Of a stretch of DNA of 64,000 nt, positions 15,559 to 25,115 are shown piece by piece. The notes beneath the pieces are model-generated. The model had not been told where the DNA came from, searched no databases, and saw only the letters and a program-made list of their open reading frames with translations. The position numbers and the translations under genes were made by a program. The first letter of the stretch is position 1, and each line of letters begins with the position of its first letter. This stretch comes from Lewinellaceae bacterium (GTDB lineage Bacteria > Bacteroidota > Bacteroidia > Chitinophagales > Saprospiraceae), in assembly GCA_020636445.1 (NCBI GenBank), contig JACJXV010000006.1, forward strand, positions 1 to 64,000, in the 5' to 3' direction.

Positions 15559-17453
15559 TGCGATTCTGGTTTATCGTCACCATTTCCCTCCTGGCAACCT
15601 GCTCTCAAGGGCAAATTGCCTCGGCGGGGCTAATTGCTGATTCCCTGCGGGAAAATGCCCGCCAGATTATCCGTTCGGAAAGCACCCAGCTGCGAATCCT
15701 CAATGACAACGAAGCGGAAATCACTTATTCCCTTGTTGTTACAATAATTGATAATTTATCGGATGCCGGCGATCTGGTGGTCGGCTACGATAAGGACAGT
15801 CCGGTTAGTCAATTCGAGGCTAAACTCTATGACCACCAGGGAAATTTTATTCGCAAAGCCCGCAATGATGAAATTAAGGATTATGCGGCCGTTGACGGAT
15901 TTTCGGTTTATCAGGACAACCGAATAAAGGTCCTGCAATTGACCCATAGTACTTATCCATTCACAATCGCTTTTAGTTACCGCCAAAAACTACAAGGCAT
16001 CCGCTTTGCCAGTCTTCCCGACTGGCAAATACAATCTTTTCATACCGCAGTAGAATCCAGTAGCTTTGAAGTGACCATTCCCCCGGATATTCCTTTGTTG
16101 TACGAAGCCAGAAACATCAGTCTAGCCCCGAAAATAGCCTCTATTAATAATAATAAGAAGTATTCCTGGCAAGTAACTAACCTGAAGGCCATCGTTCAGG
16201 AGCCTTATCTCCCCAAACACGACCAGATCCTGCCTGCCCTGAAAATGGCACTCGGTAAGTTTCGCATCGACCAGAATCGCGGCAGTATGACCTCCTGGGA
16301 AGCCTTTGGCCAATTTATTCATCAACTCTTTGAAGCACAGCAGGACACGCCTGCAGCACTCCAGGCAGAGGCCCGTCAGTTAGTTGCCGGCGTGACGAAC
16401 CGGCGGGAAAAAATAGACCGGCTTTACCGGTTTATGCAGCAAAAAATGCGCTACGTGAGTATTCAGCTTGGTATCGGCGGCTGGCAGCCCTTTCCTGTTT
16501 CTTACGTGGAGCAAAATAAATTTGGCGATTGCAAAGCACTGACTAATTACATGATTGCCTTATTAGCGGCCGTTGACATCCCGGCCTTTCCTGTTTTGAT
16601 TGAGGCCGGAGAATCACAGGCATTACTAAGTCCAGACTTTGCCAATTCCGAATTCAACCATGTCATCCTTTATATCCCCGACGAAGATTATTGGTTGGAA
16701 TGCACCTCCAGTTACGATCCCCCTAATTTTCTCGGAGCAGCTACTGCCAACCACCAGGCGTTGCTGATTACTCCCACCGGAGGTAAACTCATTACCACTC
16801 CCCTATCCCCTGACTCGAGCAACGTTCGCACCTGGACCGGTGAGTTGCATTGGACCCCAGCAACCGAGCCAATACTGGATATTTCGGCCAACTTCTCGGG
16901 GCTGGAGCATGAAATATACCGGGCTCTTTTTCATGAAGTGACTGCGGACGACCGGCAAAAATATTTACTGCGGGAAAAATTCTCCCATCTTGCCGTTAAC
17001 CAGGTCAATAAAATAGATCTTTTAGCCAGCCCTGACGAAGCAAAGGCTACCCTCTCCTTGCAGGCTACCCTGGCCCGGCTGGGAACCCGCGCAGGAAAAC
17101 GAATGTTTCTTCCGGTAAACCCACTGCAGCCACTGACGTTGGTACCCCCTGCTGATGACAACCGCTGCTTTCCCGTTATCCAACAACAAGGATATGTGGA
17201 GACTTGCGATTTCCAGCTCACGCTTCCTCCGGGATACAGCATTGAAGCTATTCCCTTTCCCGATAAGGAGTTAAATTCTCCATACGGAACCTGGAAAATG
17301 CATATTGAAATAGCGGAGGACACCATCCGTATTCAACGGCATCTCAGCGTTGTTTCCGGGAAATTTCCCGCAGCAGAATATGCGGCGTTTAGTCAGTTTT
17401 TTCGCGATGTAGCGAAGCAGGATGGCAACCGCATTGTTCTTGTCCAGGAGTAG
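15558..17453 (+). CDS. DUF3857 protein with intact transglutaminase-like triad
   Basis: A 631-residue exported protein, a tandem paralogue of the preceding gene and translationally coupled to it. After the signal peptide comes DUF3857 (about 50-230), then a transglutaminase core with a plausible Cys-His-acid triad: FGDCKALTNYM, FNHVILYIP and YWLECTS. A C-terminal beta domain follows. The family is thought to act on peptides or isopeptide bonds in the periplasm, but no substrate is known. The pairing of one catalytic and one Cys-less paralogue suggests that they work together. Confidence 0.82.
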   Translation: MRFWFIVTISLLATCSQGQIASAGLIADSLRENARQIIRSESTQLRILNDNEAEITYSLVVTIIDNLSDAGDLVVGYDKDSPVSQFEAKLYDHQGNFIRKARNDEIKDYAAVDGFSVYQDNRIKVLQLTHSTYPFTIAFSYRQKLQGIRFASLPDWQIQSFHTAVESSSFEVTIPPDIPLLYEARNISLAPKIASINNNKKYSWQVTNLKAIVQEPYLPKHDQILPALKMALGKFRIDQNRGSMTSWEAFGQFIHQLFEAQQDTPAALQAEARQLVAGVTNRREKIDRLYRFMQQKMRYVSIQLGIGGWQPFPVSYVEQNKFGDCKALTNYMIALLAAVDIPAFPVLIEAGESQALLSPDFANSEFNHVILYIPDEDYWLECTSSYDPPNFLGAATANHQALLITPTGGKLITTPLSPDSSNVRTWTGELHWTPATEPILDISANFSGLEHEIYRALFHEVTADDRQKYLLREKFSHLAVNQVNKIDLLASPDEAKATLSLQATLARLGTRAGKRMFLPVNPLQPLTLVPPADDNRCFPVIQQQGYVETCDFQLTLPPGYSIEAIPFPDKELNSPYGTWKMHIEIAEDTIRIQRHLSVVSGKFPAAEYAAFSQFFRDVAKQDGNRIVLVQE

Positions 17454-17534
17454 CGAAAATTTCGCCAGGAAATAACTTCAAATGACTGATAACCGTTACT
17501 TTCGTGCATCCGTTCACGCAATCGCATACAAGCA

Positions 17535-18506
17535 ATGGGTAAACTTACGGTAGCAATCATCACCGGCGGCGACGTCGCCGAAAGAGGTATTTCGTTGCAA
17601 AGTGCAAAAACTATCCAACAGCACCTTGCACCCGAGAAATACGAAACGTATGTAATCGACTTTTCACAAGGCGTTTTTCGGGAGCAACAATCAGGCACTG
17701 CTGTGGATCTGAATGGCTTCCGCCTGCACCTGGGCGACCGGGAAATCCGCTTCGATCTGGCTTACCTGATCCTGCACGGGCACCCTGCCGAGGATGGCAA
17801 CCTACAGGGGTACTTCCGCATGATGGGGATCCCCTTCACCGGCTGTGATATCTTTGCAAGCGCGCTGACCTTCGACAAGCAAGCTACCAAAAATTACCTG
17901 GCCAAATTTGACATCCCCATGGCTCCCTCAGCGCTCCTGCATAAGGGCCACCCTTATGACTTGGTGGATCTTTTAAAAATGGGGCTTCCCTTGTTTGTCA
18001 AACCTAACAAAAATGGTAGTAGCTACGGGGTTACCAAGGTAAAAACCGCTGCTGACCTGGAGCCGGCTATTGCGCTGGCTTTTGATTTCGACAATGAAGT
18101 CGTCGTGGAAGGATTCCTCAATGGCTCCGAATACTCCAATGGTGTTTTCCGGGATGGTGAAAATATCGTTGTGTTGCCCATAACGGAGATCGTTCCCCAC
18201 AACGAATTTTTTGATTACGCCGCCAAATACGAAAATAAAAGCGACGAAATAACCCCTGCACGCCTTTCCGAAGAACTCACCTTGAAATGCCAGGCGCAAA
18301 CAAAGAAAATCTACGAAGCCATTGGCTGCCAGGGAGTTGTTCGGGTAGACTCTATCAAGGTTGGCGATACCTTTTATTTCCTGGAAGTCAACACTATTCC
18401 CGGAATGTCAGAGGCCAGTATTGTGCCTCAGCAAACTCGAAATTTCGGCTGGACTGTAGGGCAATTACTGGATAGGGTTATCGCCGAAGCATTGGCCCGA
18501 AATTAA
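17535..18506 (+). CDS. ddl: D-alanine--D-alanine ligase
   Basis: A 323-residue ATP-grasp enzyme that joins two D-alanines for the peptidoglycan stem peptide. Recognisable parts are the N-terminal ITGGDVAERGISLQSA, the LHGHPAEDGNLQGYF region of the D-Ala site, FVKPNKNGSSYGVTKV in the ATP-binding domain and the metal-binding FYFLEVNTIPGMSEASIVPQQ. Length is normal. An 81-bp gap follows the DUF3857 gene. A bidirectional terminator lies 25 bp after the stop. Confidence 0.97.
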   Translation: MGKLTVAIITGGDVAERGISLQSAKTIQQHLAPEKYETYVIDFSQGVFREQQSGTAVDLNGFRLHLGDREIRFDLAYLILHGHPAEDGNLQGYFRMMGIPFTGCDIFASALTFDKQATKNYLAKFDIPMAPSALLHKGHPYDLVDLLKMGLPLFVKPNKNGSSYGVTKVKTAADLEPAIALAFDFDNEVVVEGFLNGSEYSNGVFRDGENIVVLPITEIVPHNEFFDYAAKYENKSDEITPARLSEELTLKCQAQTKKIYEAIGCQGVVRVDSIKVGDTFYFLEVNTIPGMSEASIVPQQTRNFGWTVGQLLDRVIAEALARN

Positions 18507-18530
18507 TCACGCTGTCAGCAGCAAAAATAG

Positions 18531-18565
18531 CAAAGGGGCTGGATGTTGACATCCAGCCCCTTTGT
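18531..18565. terminator. Bidirectional terminator
   Basis: AAAGGGGCTGGATGT and ACATCCAGCCCCTTT form a nearly perfect hairpin with a 4-5 nt loop. T-rich sequence follows on both strands, so it can serve ddl (plus) and the small charged-protein gene (minus). Confidence 0.85.
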
Positions 18566-18591
18566 TGTTATAGCTAAAAAGATTCCGTGCT

Positions 18592-19074
18592 TTACTGCTC
18601 GTTCTCTTTCTTGCCTTTCTTTTCTTTCTTGGCCTTATCTTTTGCTTTGGCCTTAGCAGCTTCAGCACGTGCCTGACCAAATTCGCGGCCACTCATTTCG
18701 CCTTTTTCCTTGCCGTAAGCATGCCCTTTGTCATGGTCTTCATGCGCACCTTCACCATGTTCCCCTTCCTTCTCTTTTCCCTTCTCCTTCATGCCCTCCG
18801 ATTTTTCTGCGGCAGCCTCTTGGGCTTCCTTAGCTGCTTCATTAGCCTTTTCATTAGCTGCTGTTTCAGCATTCCCACGCTCTTTATTTTTCATGGCTTC
18901 GGCTTTGGCCTTGGCCGCTTCTTCCTGCGTCTGTTGTTGGGCAGCTTGCTCTGTCTTTTCTTTAGTGGCCTGTTTCGCCTTTCCTTTACCATTACCCTGA
19001 GCCTGGGCGACATTGGTCAGTAGAGAGAAAGTCAGCAGCAGTACTGCAATGCTTAGCAATCGATTCGTCTTCAT
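18592..19074 (-). CDS. Exported Ala/Lys/Glu-rich helical protein
   Basis: A 160-residue protein with a clear signal peptide (cleavage after VAQA, about residue 26). The mature part is almost entirely Ala, Lys, Glu, Gln and Gly, with heptad-like runs that predict long charged helices, and a short His/Asp-rich insert (GEHGEGAHEDHDKGHAYG, about 104-121) that could bind metal. I recognise no family. Low complexity makes homology searching difficult, but the signal peptide and a continuous frame support a real gene. An alternative is a desiccation- or nucleoid-type hydrophilic protein. Confidence 0.65.
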   Translation of the reverse strand: MKTNRLLSIAVLLLTFSLLTNVAQAQGNGKGKAKQATKEKTEQAAQQQTQEEAAKAKAEAMKNKERGNAETAANEKANEAAKEAQEAAAEKSEGMKEKGKEKEGEHGEGAHEDHDKGHAYGKEKGEMSGREFGQARAEAAKAKAKDKAKKEKKGKKENEQ

Positions 19075-19224
19075 GTTTTTACGTTTTGGTAATCAGATGA
19101 CCTTTAGACTATGCCAGGGAGCAGAGTCACACGGCGAGGGAAAAACAAAATCCCATATTTCTGATAATCAATTATTTAAAAAATAAACAATAAGAAATAT
19201 TTAACAAAAAAACAACTTCTGCAT

Positions 19225-20787
19225 TTAATCCGCCCCTTGTAGCGCTACGTCATCTTTATCATGAACAAAGAGCGTAAAAATAGCCGCAATTACGAAGGAT
19301 GCACCTCCTATAGCCATTGCGTAAATGGCATTGCCCGCAAAGAAATGGCGCAGTAAAAAACCTAAAATTGATGCAGCGACAATTTGCGGAATAACAATAA
19401 AGAAATTAAAAACGCCCATGTAATACCCCATCTTATCCGAAGGTAAAGATCCCGTAAGGATCGCATAGGGCATAGAAAGGATGCTGGCCCAGGCAAAGCC
19501 AATGCCTATCATGGATACCAATAGTAACTGGGGGTTTTCGACAAAAAATATGGAAACTAATCCAGCTGCCCCTAACAGTAAGCTGATAATGTGCGTCATC
19601 TTGCGACTGGTTCGTTTGGCAATAACGGGTAATAAAAAGGCCACTAAGGCTGCAATGCCATTGTATACAGCAAAGCATACCGAAACCCAGTCTGCGCCAT
19701 TATTGTAAGCTTCGGTTGTGGGGTCATTAGAACCAAAGACCGTACTGGTTACCGCAGCAGTGGTGTAAATCCACATGGCAAATAAAGCAAACCAGGAGAA
19801 AAACTGCACAACTGCCAACTGCCGCATGGTGGCTGGCATTGTGCGAAAATCGTTCATGATGGTAACAAAGCCACCTTGTGAGCGCCCGCCCTGCTGTAAG
19901 ATACCCGCCAGCACCTGCAAGAGGCCAAAGACGACAATACCCCCCGCCAGGATGTAAACTTCCTGCTCTACTGATGCCCGGCTGAGCAACCAGACCAAAA
20001 CCGCACCTAATGCAATCAAAATAGCTCCCGTCCGTATTTGCTTATTGCCAAAAGAGGAGAACTCCTCAGCTGTTTGCGGACCAGCCGCAAAATGGTTTTC
20101 CTGCTCATGGTTCTCGGAAAAGGCAGCCAGTTGCTCCGGGGAATATTCCCGGGTTCGAAAAACGGTCCAGAATACAGCCGTAAAAAACATGGCAGCCCCC
20201 GCGTAAAAAGACCATTTTACGGATGGTGGGATGACTCCTTCGGGAGCGACATTACTAACCCCAAGCCAGTTCGTAAACACCCAGGGCAGTAAGGAGGCTA
20301 CGACCGCTCCAACACCGATAAAAAAGCTCTGGGTTGCAAAGCCGGTGGTCCGTTGTGAAGAAGGCAACATGTCCCCAACAAAAGCGCGAAAGGGTTCCAT
20401 CGAGATATTGATAGAACTATCCATAATCCAGAGCACCCCGATAGCAAAATACAGGGAGGGAGAATTTGGCATAACAAAAAGAGCCAGGGTAGCCAGCACA
20501 GCACCTACCATAAAGTAAGGGCGACGACGCCCAAAACGGGGATGCCAGGTACGATCACTCAAATAGCCAATAATCGGTTGCACGATCAACCCGGTAACAG
20601 GAGCAGCCAACCAGTAAACGGCCAGGTTGCTGGTTTCCCCGCCTAGTGTTTCGAAGATCCGGCTGACATTGGCATTTTGCAGGGCAAATCCGAATTGAAT
20701 GCCCAAAAAGCCGAAACTCATGTTCCAAATATCCCAGAACCCAAGGCGAGGTTTAACCCCACTCAGTGAGGCTGTTTGGTTGTCCAT
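19225..20787 (-). CDS. SLC45-like MFS sugar transporter
   Basis: A 520-residue protein with about twelve membrane segments. The MFS loop-2 signature appears as GYLSDRTWHPRFGRRRPYF, typical of the sucrose/maltose-type (SLC45/GPH-like) carriers. A polar loop (about 225-255) divides the two halves. It is the last gene of the minus-strand alpha-glucoside operon and starts 11 bp after the GH13 stop, so maltose or a related disaccharide is the likely substrate. The intergenic bases 19075-19224 are very A/T-rich and hold no gene. Confidence 0.88.
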   Translation of the reverse strand: MDNQTASLSGVKPRLGFWDIWNMSFGFLGIQFGFALQNANVSRIFETLGGETSNLAVYWLAAPVTGLIVQPIIGYLSDRTWHPRFGRRRPYFMVGAVLATLALFVMPNSPSLYFAIGVLWIMDSSINISMEPFRAFVGDMLPSSQRTTGFATQSFFIGVGAVVASLLPWVFTNWLGVSNVAPEGVIPPSVKWSFYAGAAMFFTAVFWTVFRTREYSPEQLAAFSENHEQENHFAAGPQTAEEFSSFGNKQIRTGAILIALGAVLVWLLSRASVEQEVYILAGGIVVFGLLQVLAGILQQGGRSQGGFVTIMNDFRTMPATMRQLAVVQFFSWFALFAMWIYTTAAVTSTVFGSNDPTTEAYNNGADWVSVCFAVYNGIAALVAFLLPVIAKRTSRKMTHIISLLLGAAGLVSIFFVENPQLLLVSMIGIGFAWASILSMPYAILTGSLPSDKMGYYMGVFNFFIVIPQIVAASILGFLLRHFFAGNAIYAMAIGGASFVIAAIFTLFVHDKDDVALQGAD

Positions 20788-20798
20788 AACAGTACTGT

Positions 20799-22208
20799 TT
20801 AGCGGTTAGTTAATACCATATAGCCCCATGGAGGAAGACTTACCCGGGCATCAGCTCTAAGAGATACCGGTTCGCCCGTGAATAAATCCATATAATTTCC
20901 CTGCGAGCGATTCCCCATTAGGTGGAAGCTGCCAGGTTCGTTGGACAGGTTCAGGACCACCAATAACCTATCCGCTCCTTTTTCCCGTGTAAAAGCGTAA
21001 CAGCGATTATCATCATTGGTAGTTATCCGCATGGGTTCGCTGCCTGCTGCACCCGCCCATAGTGCTGAGTTGTTCTTGCGCAAACGAAGAAGCCGGCGAT
21101 AAAAATCATTCTTGGTGAAATCACCCCAATCGATGACATCTTTTTCAAAAAAGGAAAGTCGTTTATTCAAACCTGCTTCCTGCCCTGAGTAGATCAGAGG
21201 AATTCCATCAAAGGTAAAGGCGAGCACAGCCAGGGCGTCAACCGCAGCACCCATTCGTTCGTATTCCGTTCCGTTCCAGGAGTTTTCGTCATGGTTGGTA
21301 ATGAAATTCATATGGTATCCACGCTTAAACTTTTCCCGATCGGCCTCATACCATTTTTGGATATCATTAGCATTCTTCTTGCCCTGGGCAATTTCATTAA
21401 GCAGATGATGAAAAGACCACCCATAGGATGCCGCAAAAAGGCCTTCGTTGCGATGGGCTGGTATTTCTGCTTCAGCCAGCATAAAGATATCCGGGCGAAT
21501 ATTACGGAGAGCTGCTGACGCCTCCCGCCAAAAATCCAAAGGCACCTCGCTGGCAACATCGACCCGGAAGCCATCCACCCCTGCTGATTGAACCCAGTAG
21601 GACATGGCCTGAATCATAGCACCCCGCATTTCCGGGTTATCGTAGTTCAGATCTGCTACATCGGTCCAGCCCCAACTCTTTCCTGTTTTGGGATCAATAG
21701 GATCAATAATTTCACCTTTGCTGTTCTGAGTGTAATAATCAGGATGATTAGTTATCCAGGGATTATCCCATCCTGTGTGGTTGGGCACCCAATCGATAAT
21801 AACATGCATTCCCTGAGAATGGGCCAAAGCCACCATTTTAGTGAAATCTTCCAGCGTACCGTAATCCGGGTTTACCCCCAAATAGTCACCAACAGCATAA
21901 TAACTGCCCATAGTCCCTTTTCGCCGGACCTTGCTGATTGGATGAACAGGCATAAACCAAAGGATAGTTACCCCCATTTCCCGCAACCGGGGAATATCCC
22001 GGGCAAAAGCATTGAAGGTTCCCTCCTCTGTGTATTGGCGGACATTCACCTCGTAGATATTGCCGTCCTTAGCCCAGTCGGGTGTCGCTATTTCTGAAGC
22101 AACAACAATGTTAGATTGGTTCTCCTGGCTCACGTTTGTTTGCCGACACCCCATGCTGGCAATGGTCAAACCAGCCAAGACTAACAAACGCCATAAATAT
22201 TTCTTCAT
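20799..22208 (-). CDS. GH13 alpha-amylase-family lipoprotein
   Basis: A 469-residue lipoprotein (lipobox SMGC, Cys21). The GH13 barrel motifs are complete: DWVPNH (139-144), GFRVDVA with nucleophile Asp217, LAEAE with acid/base Glu246, and ITNHDENSW with Asp307. A small beta domain closes the C-terminus. It probably hydrolyses short maltodextrins at the cell surface or in the periplasm to feed the neighbouring transporter and GH65 enzyme. It follows the small lipoprotein gene by 15 bp. Exact linkage specificity cannot be read from sequence. Confidence 0.93.
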   Translation of the reverse strand: MKKYLWRLLVLAGLTIASMGCRQTNVSQENQSNIVVASEIATPDWAKDGNIYEVNVRQYTEEGTFNAFARDIPRLREMGVTILWFMPVHPISKVRRKGTMGSYYAVGDYLGVNPDYGTLEDFTKMVALAHSQGMHVIIDWVPNHTGWDNPWITNHPDYYTQNSKGEIIDPIDPKTGKSWGWTDVADLNYDNPEMRGAMIQAMSYWVQSAGVDGFRVDVASEVPLDFWREASAALRNIRPDIFMLAEAEIPAHRNEGLFAASYGWSFHHLLNEIAQGKKNANDIQKWYEADREKFKRGYHMNFITNHDENSWNGTEYERMGAAVDALAVLAFTFDGIPLIYSGQEAGLNKRLSFFEKDVIDWGDFTKNDFYRRLLRLRKNNSALWAGAAGSEPMRITTNDDNRCYAFTREKGADRLLVVLNLSNEPGSFHLMGNRSQGNYMDLFTGEPVSLRADARVSLPPWGYMVLTNR

Positions 22209-22223
22209 CAGTTTGGATTTCCT

Positions 22224-22754
22224 TTATTCTGTTATGCCAAATTGCTGTTTGGTAGGACTAGAAAGCATTTTGATCGCCTTGGCTAATCCGGATTCTTTAT
22301 CCGCGGAGTTTTTGGTTTTCACCCACGACATGACTTCTCCGGCAGCTTCAACGCCCTGAATTTCATATTCTACATCCCGAAAATCATCCACTGCTGAGTC
22401 GATGAAAATGTTCCGGAAAGTTTCACCCGGTCGGTGCATACTTGGTTTTTCCTCGATAAACCAGGTGCCGTAATCATTTTGATCCTCCCAATGCCCCCCT
22501 ACATAAGTGCCATCGGGATTAAACCGATACCAGGTACCCTTTCGGGGAACCCCGGCTCCGGGCCTATCCGGAATTACATAAAATTCAAACACCCAAAACG
22601 CGGCCGTCAAAAGCGGAGTCTCCCGAAAATTAGCAGGTGTAATGGGTGACGCAGCACGTCCGGTCGCAACCACTTGCTGTTTACCACTTTCTCCGTCTTT
22701 CTTACATCCCATAAACCCTAGTAAACAAAGGGCTAATGCAATTCTGATTATCAT
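22224..22754 (-). CDS. Unknown lipoprotein in alpha-glucoside operon
   Basis: A 176-residue protein with a lipoprotein signal (LLGFMGC, Cys17). The mature part contains a GTWYRFNPDGTYVGGHWEDQNDYGTWFIEE segment resembling the lipocalin-like sandwich seen in small Bacteroidota lipoproteins. The family is not named with confidence. Its place between GH65 and GH13 genes suggests sugar binding or support of the GH13 lipoprotein, but this is inference from position. Confidence 0.6.
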   Translation of the reverse strand: MIIRIALALCLLGFMGCKKDGESGKQQVVATGRAASPITPANFRETPLLTAAFWVFEFYVIPDRPGAGVPRKGTWYRFNPDGTYVGGHWEDQNDYGTWFIEEKPSMHRPGETFRNIFIDSAVDDFRDVEYEIQGVEAAGEVMSWVKTKNSADKESGLAKAIKMLSSPTKQQFGITE

Positions 22755-22790
22755 GGTCTTATATTTTGAATTGAAAATAGTAAAATCCGT

Positions 22791-25109
22791 TTATTCTTCG
22801 TGTTTTAACGCTGAAACAGTTACTTCCTCCCGCCAGCCCAGGGTTCGCTCCTGTCCAAAAACGAGCAATCGAACCGAAAAACCGGTGAGATTTCGGATAG
22901 TACACTCCCCGGCATTTAGCAGAATTTCTAAATATGCCTGCTGATAATGAATCCGGAACTGCATGAATTTCCAATGCGCAGGAAAACATGGTGAAATAAC
23001 CAGATGGTCTGCCGTACTTTGTACACCGGCAATCCCTTTGACCAATGCCAGCCAGGCCAAAGCCATTCCAGGTAAGTGTAATCCTTCCTGACTTGTATTT
23101 TGTTGATTATCCAAATCGAACCGAACGCCGGAGAGAAAATGGGCATAAGCTTCCTGAGGCAATCCTAAGCGGGCGGCAAGCACTGCATGGACACTATGGG
23201 AAAACGGTGTCTCGTGGACCGTTCGCGGCTCATAAAATGCATAGTTTAGCCGTAGTGTTTCCTGATCAAAGGCCTCCGGAAAAAAATAAAAGGCCTGCAA
23301 AACATCAGCTTGTTCAACGAATCCCGAGCGCAGCACCCTATCCCAGGTCCATTTGGCGGTTATTGGTCGTTCCGATTCCGGCAGGTCGGCAACCGTTAAT
23401 AGTTCTTTTTCGAAATAGTCATCCTGCTGAGGAAATACGCCGGCCATTTCGTCGGCAGGTAATTGCAAATCAGTCGCGATCTCCAGCCAATGGGCCTCTT
23501 CAGATTCGTTTAAGTCTAGATTTGCAGTAACCGTCGCACCCAATGCCGGATGATTTTTACGCAAACCTGCAAGGAGTTCATGCGTATGGCGCAAATTCCA
23601 GGCAGCCAGAAAATTAGTATACCAGTTATTATTAACGTTGGATTCGTATTCATTAGGGCCGGTTACTCCATGCAGCACATAGCGTCCGCTCCGGGTGCCC
23701 CGGTGGACGCGGCCAGCCCAGAACCGCGCAATGGCAACCAGCAAAGGAAGACCTTCTTCTACTAAATAAGTGGTATCGGGAATAGCCTGTACATAAGCAG
23801 CTATGGCCCAGGCTAAGGCACCATTGCGGTGAATTGCCGCCTGACTAACTTCCCACTCGTGGAGAGCCTCTCCGCCATCCAGGGTAGCCATGGGAAACAG
23901 CGCAGCCCGGTCGCCAATCCCCATGGCTTTGGCGTTAGCCAGGGCCGCTGGAAAATGACGAAACCGATAGCTCAACATCCGGCGAGCAGCTGCCGGGCCA
24001 GCAGTGAAATAGTAAAAAGGAATCCCGTAAGCGTCAGAATACCAATAAACCAACCCTCCATAAGCATCTCCGGAGAAGCCACGCAGCCCCAGATTTAATC
24101 CATTCTCCGTACCGGTGAAGGTTTGGTAGAGGTGAAAAATATTAAAACGTATCGCTTGTTGGGCAACTTCATCTCCCTGGATAATTACATCCAGTCTTTC
24201 CCAGCGGTTCTCCCAGGCTTTTTGATGTTCCTGCAGCAGGCCTGAATATCCTTTCCGCGTAACAGCCTTGAGTAATTCCTGAACCTGCTGCAAAAGGAGA
24301 TCCACGGGTTCAGCATCACTATGAGCAAAGGCAGCCATCTTTTCAAAAACCAATTCCTGTCCTCGTTGACAGCGCAAATCAACACTCAATCCTGCTTCCC
24401 GTTCCCGCTGAATACGAAAAGAGTTGTATTCCAGGGGTTGTCCTCCCTGCCAGATGGAAAACTTCATCCCGGCAGCTAAGGTGCGGGTGCTTGACTTGGT
24501 TTCCAGGGTCAAATAAGCCTGGGTACGGCGAATTTTGTTACTTATTTCAGCCCAGGGAGCACTGCCCCAGGTCGTCTCTAAAGGAGAAATATTCGCATTA
24601 AGGGTGGTAGAAACATTGATCGTTCCGGAAAAATTAAGCGGAGTAAGTCGTACCTGTACTGCGCCAACCTGGGGAGTAACTAAACTGCAAAAGCGCTGGG
24701 TGGACAGCTGCACCTGACGGCCACTTGGTAATTCAACAGTGCAAATCCGGGAGAGTATTCCATGTTGAAAGTCGAGGGTTCGTTCGAACTGCAGAACCTG
24801 GCAAAGTGCCAGATCCAGAGACTCCCCATCCAGTTCGATATCCAGTCCTATCCAGGTTGGCGCCTGTGCCAGGTAAGCCTGCTGATCCGGATAACCCGTC
24901 TTCCAAACACTGCGAGGTGTAGGACCGTAAGTATGTACGCCCGCCAGAAACCCACTGCGTCGAGCATCGCCGCTGTAGTGTTCTTCGAAACTACCCCGGT
25001 GCCCCATATAGCCATTCCCCAGGGAGAATAAGCTTTCCAGCAGCCGGTGTTGTTCCGGGTGGAAACCTATCTCCCGCAACACCCAAGGCTCTGTCGTTAA
25101 TAAATCCAT
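22791..25109 (-). CDS. GH65 family enzyme (maltose phosphorylase-like)
   Basis: A 772-residue protein without a signal peptide, so cytoplasmic. It aligns by eye with maltose phosphorylase: GFSGDAYGG (about 345), the LFPMATLDGGEALHEWEVSQ region that holds the catalytic acid (about 405-423), IHRNGALAWAI, and GVTGPNEYESNVNNNWYTNF. One substrate-site motif differs: maltose phosphorylases read YWDTE after the YGG element, whereas this reads YWYSD (355-359). Activity could be phosphorolysis or hydrolysis of an alpha-glucoside with altered preference. It starts 6 bp after the HAD gene. Confidence 0.85.
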   Translation of the reverse strand: MDLLTTEPWVLREIGFHPEQHRLLESLFSLGNGYMGHRGSFEEHYSGDARRSGFLAGVHTYGPTPRSVWKTGYPDQQAYLAQAPTWIGLDIELDGESLDLALCQVLQFERTLDFQHGILSRICTVELPSGRQVQLSTQRFCSLVTPQVGAVQVRLTPLNFSGTINVSTTLNANISPLETTWGSAPWAEISNKIRRTQAYLTLETKSSTRTLAAGMKFSIWQGGQPLEYNSFRIQREREAGLSVDLRCQRGQELVFEKMAAFAHSDAEPVDLLLQQVQELLKAVTRKGYSGLLQEHQKAWENRWERLDVIIQGDEVAQQAIRFNIFHLYQTFTGTENGLNLGLRGFSGDAYGGLVYWYSDAYGIPFYYFTAGPAAARRMLSYRFRHFPAALANAKAMGIGDRAALFPMATLDGGEALHEWEVSQAAIHRNGALAWAIAAYVQAIPDTTYLVEEGLPLLVAIARFWAGRVHRGTRSGRYVLHGVTGPNEYESNVNNNWYTNFLAAWNLRHTHELLAGLRKNHPALGATVTANLDLNESEEAHWLEIATDLQLPADEMAGVFPQQDDYFEKELLTVADLPESERPITAKWTWDRVLRSGFVEQADVLQAFYFFPEAFDQETLRLNYAFYEPRTVHETPFSHSVHAVLAARLGLPQEAYAHFLSGVRFDLDNQQNTSQEGLHLPGMALAWLALVKGIAGVQSTADHLVISPCFPAHWKFMQFRIHYQQAYLEILLNAGECTIRNLTGFSVRLLVFGQERTLGWREEVTVSALKHEE

Positions 25110-25115
25110 TTCCTC

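Noticed and set aside
18507..18692. Basic 61-residue ORF on the minus strand
   Set aside because: It is another frame of the Lys-rich gene and the terminator, with no independent support.
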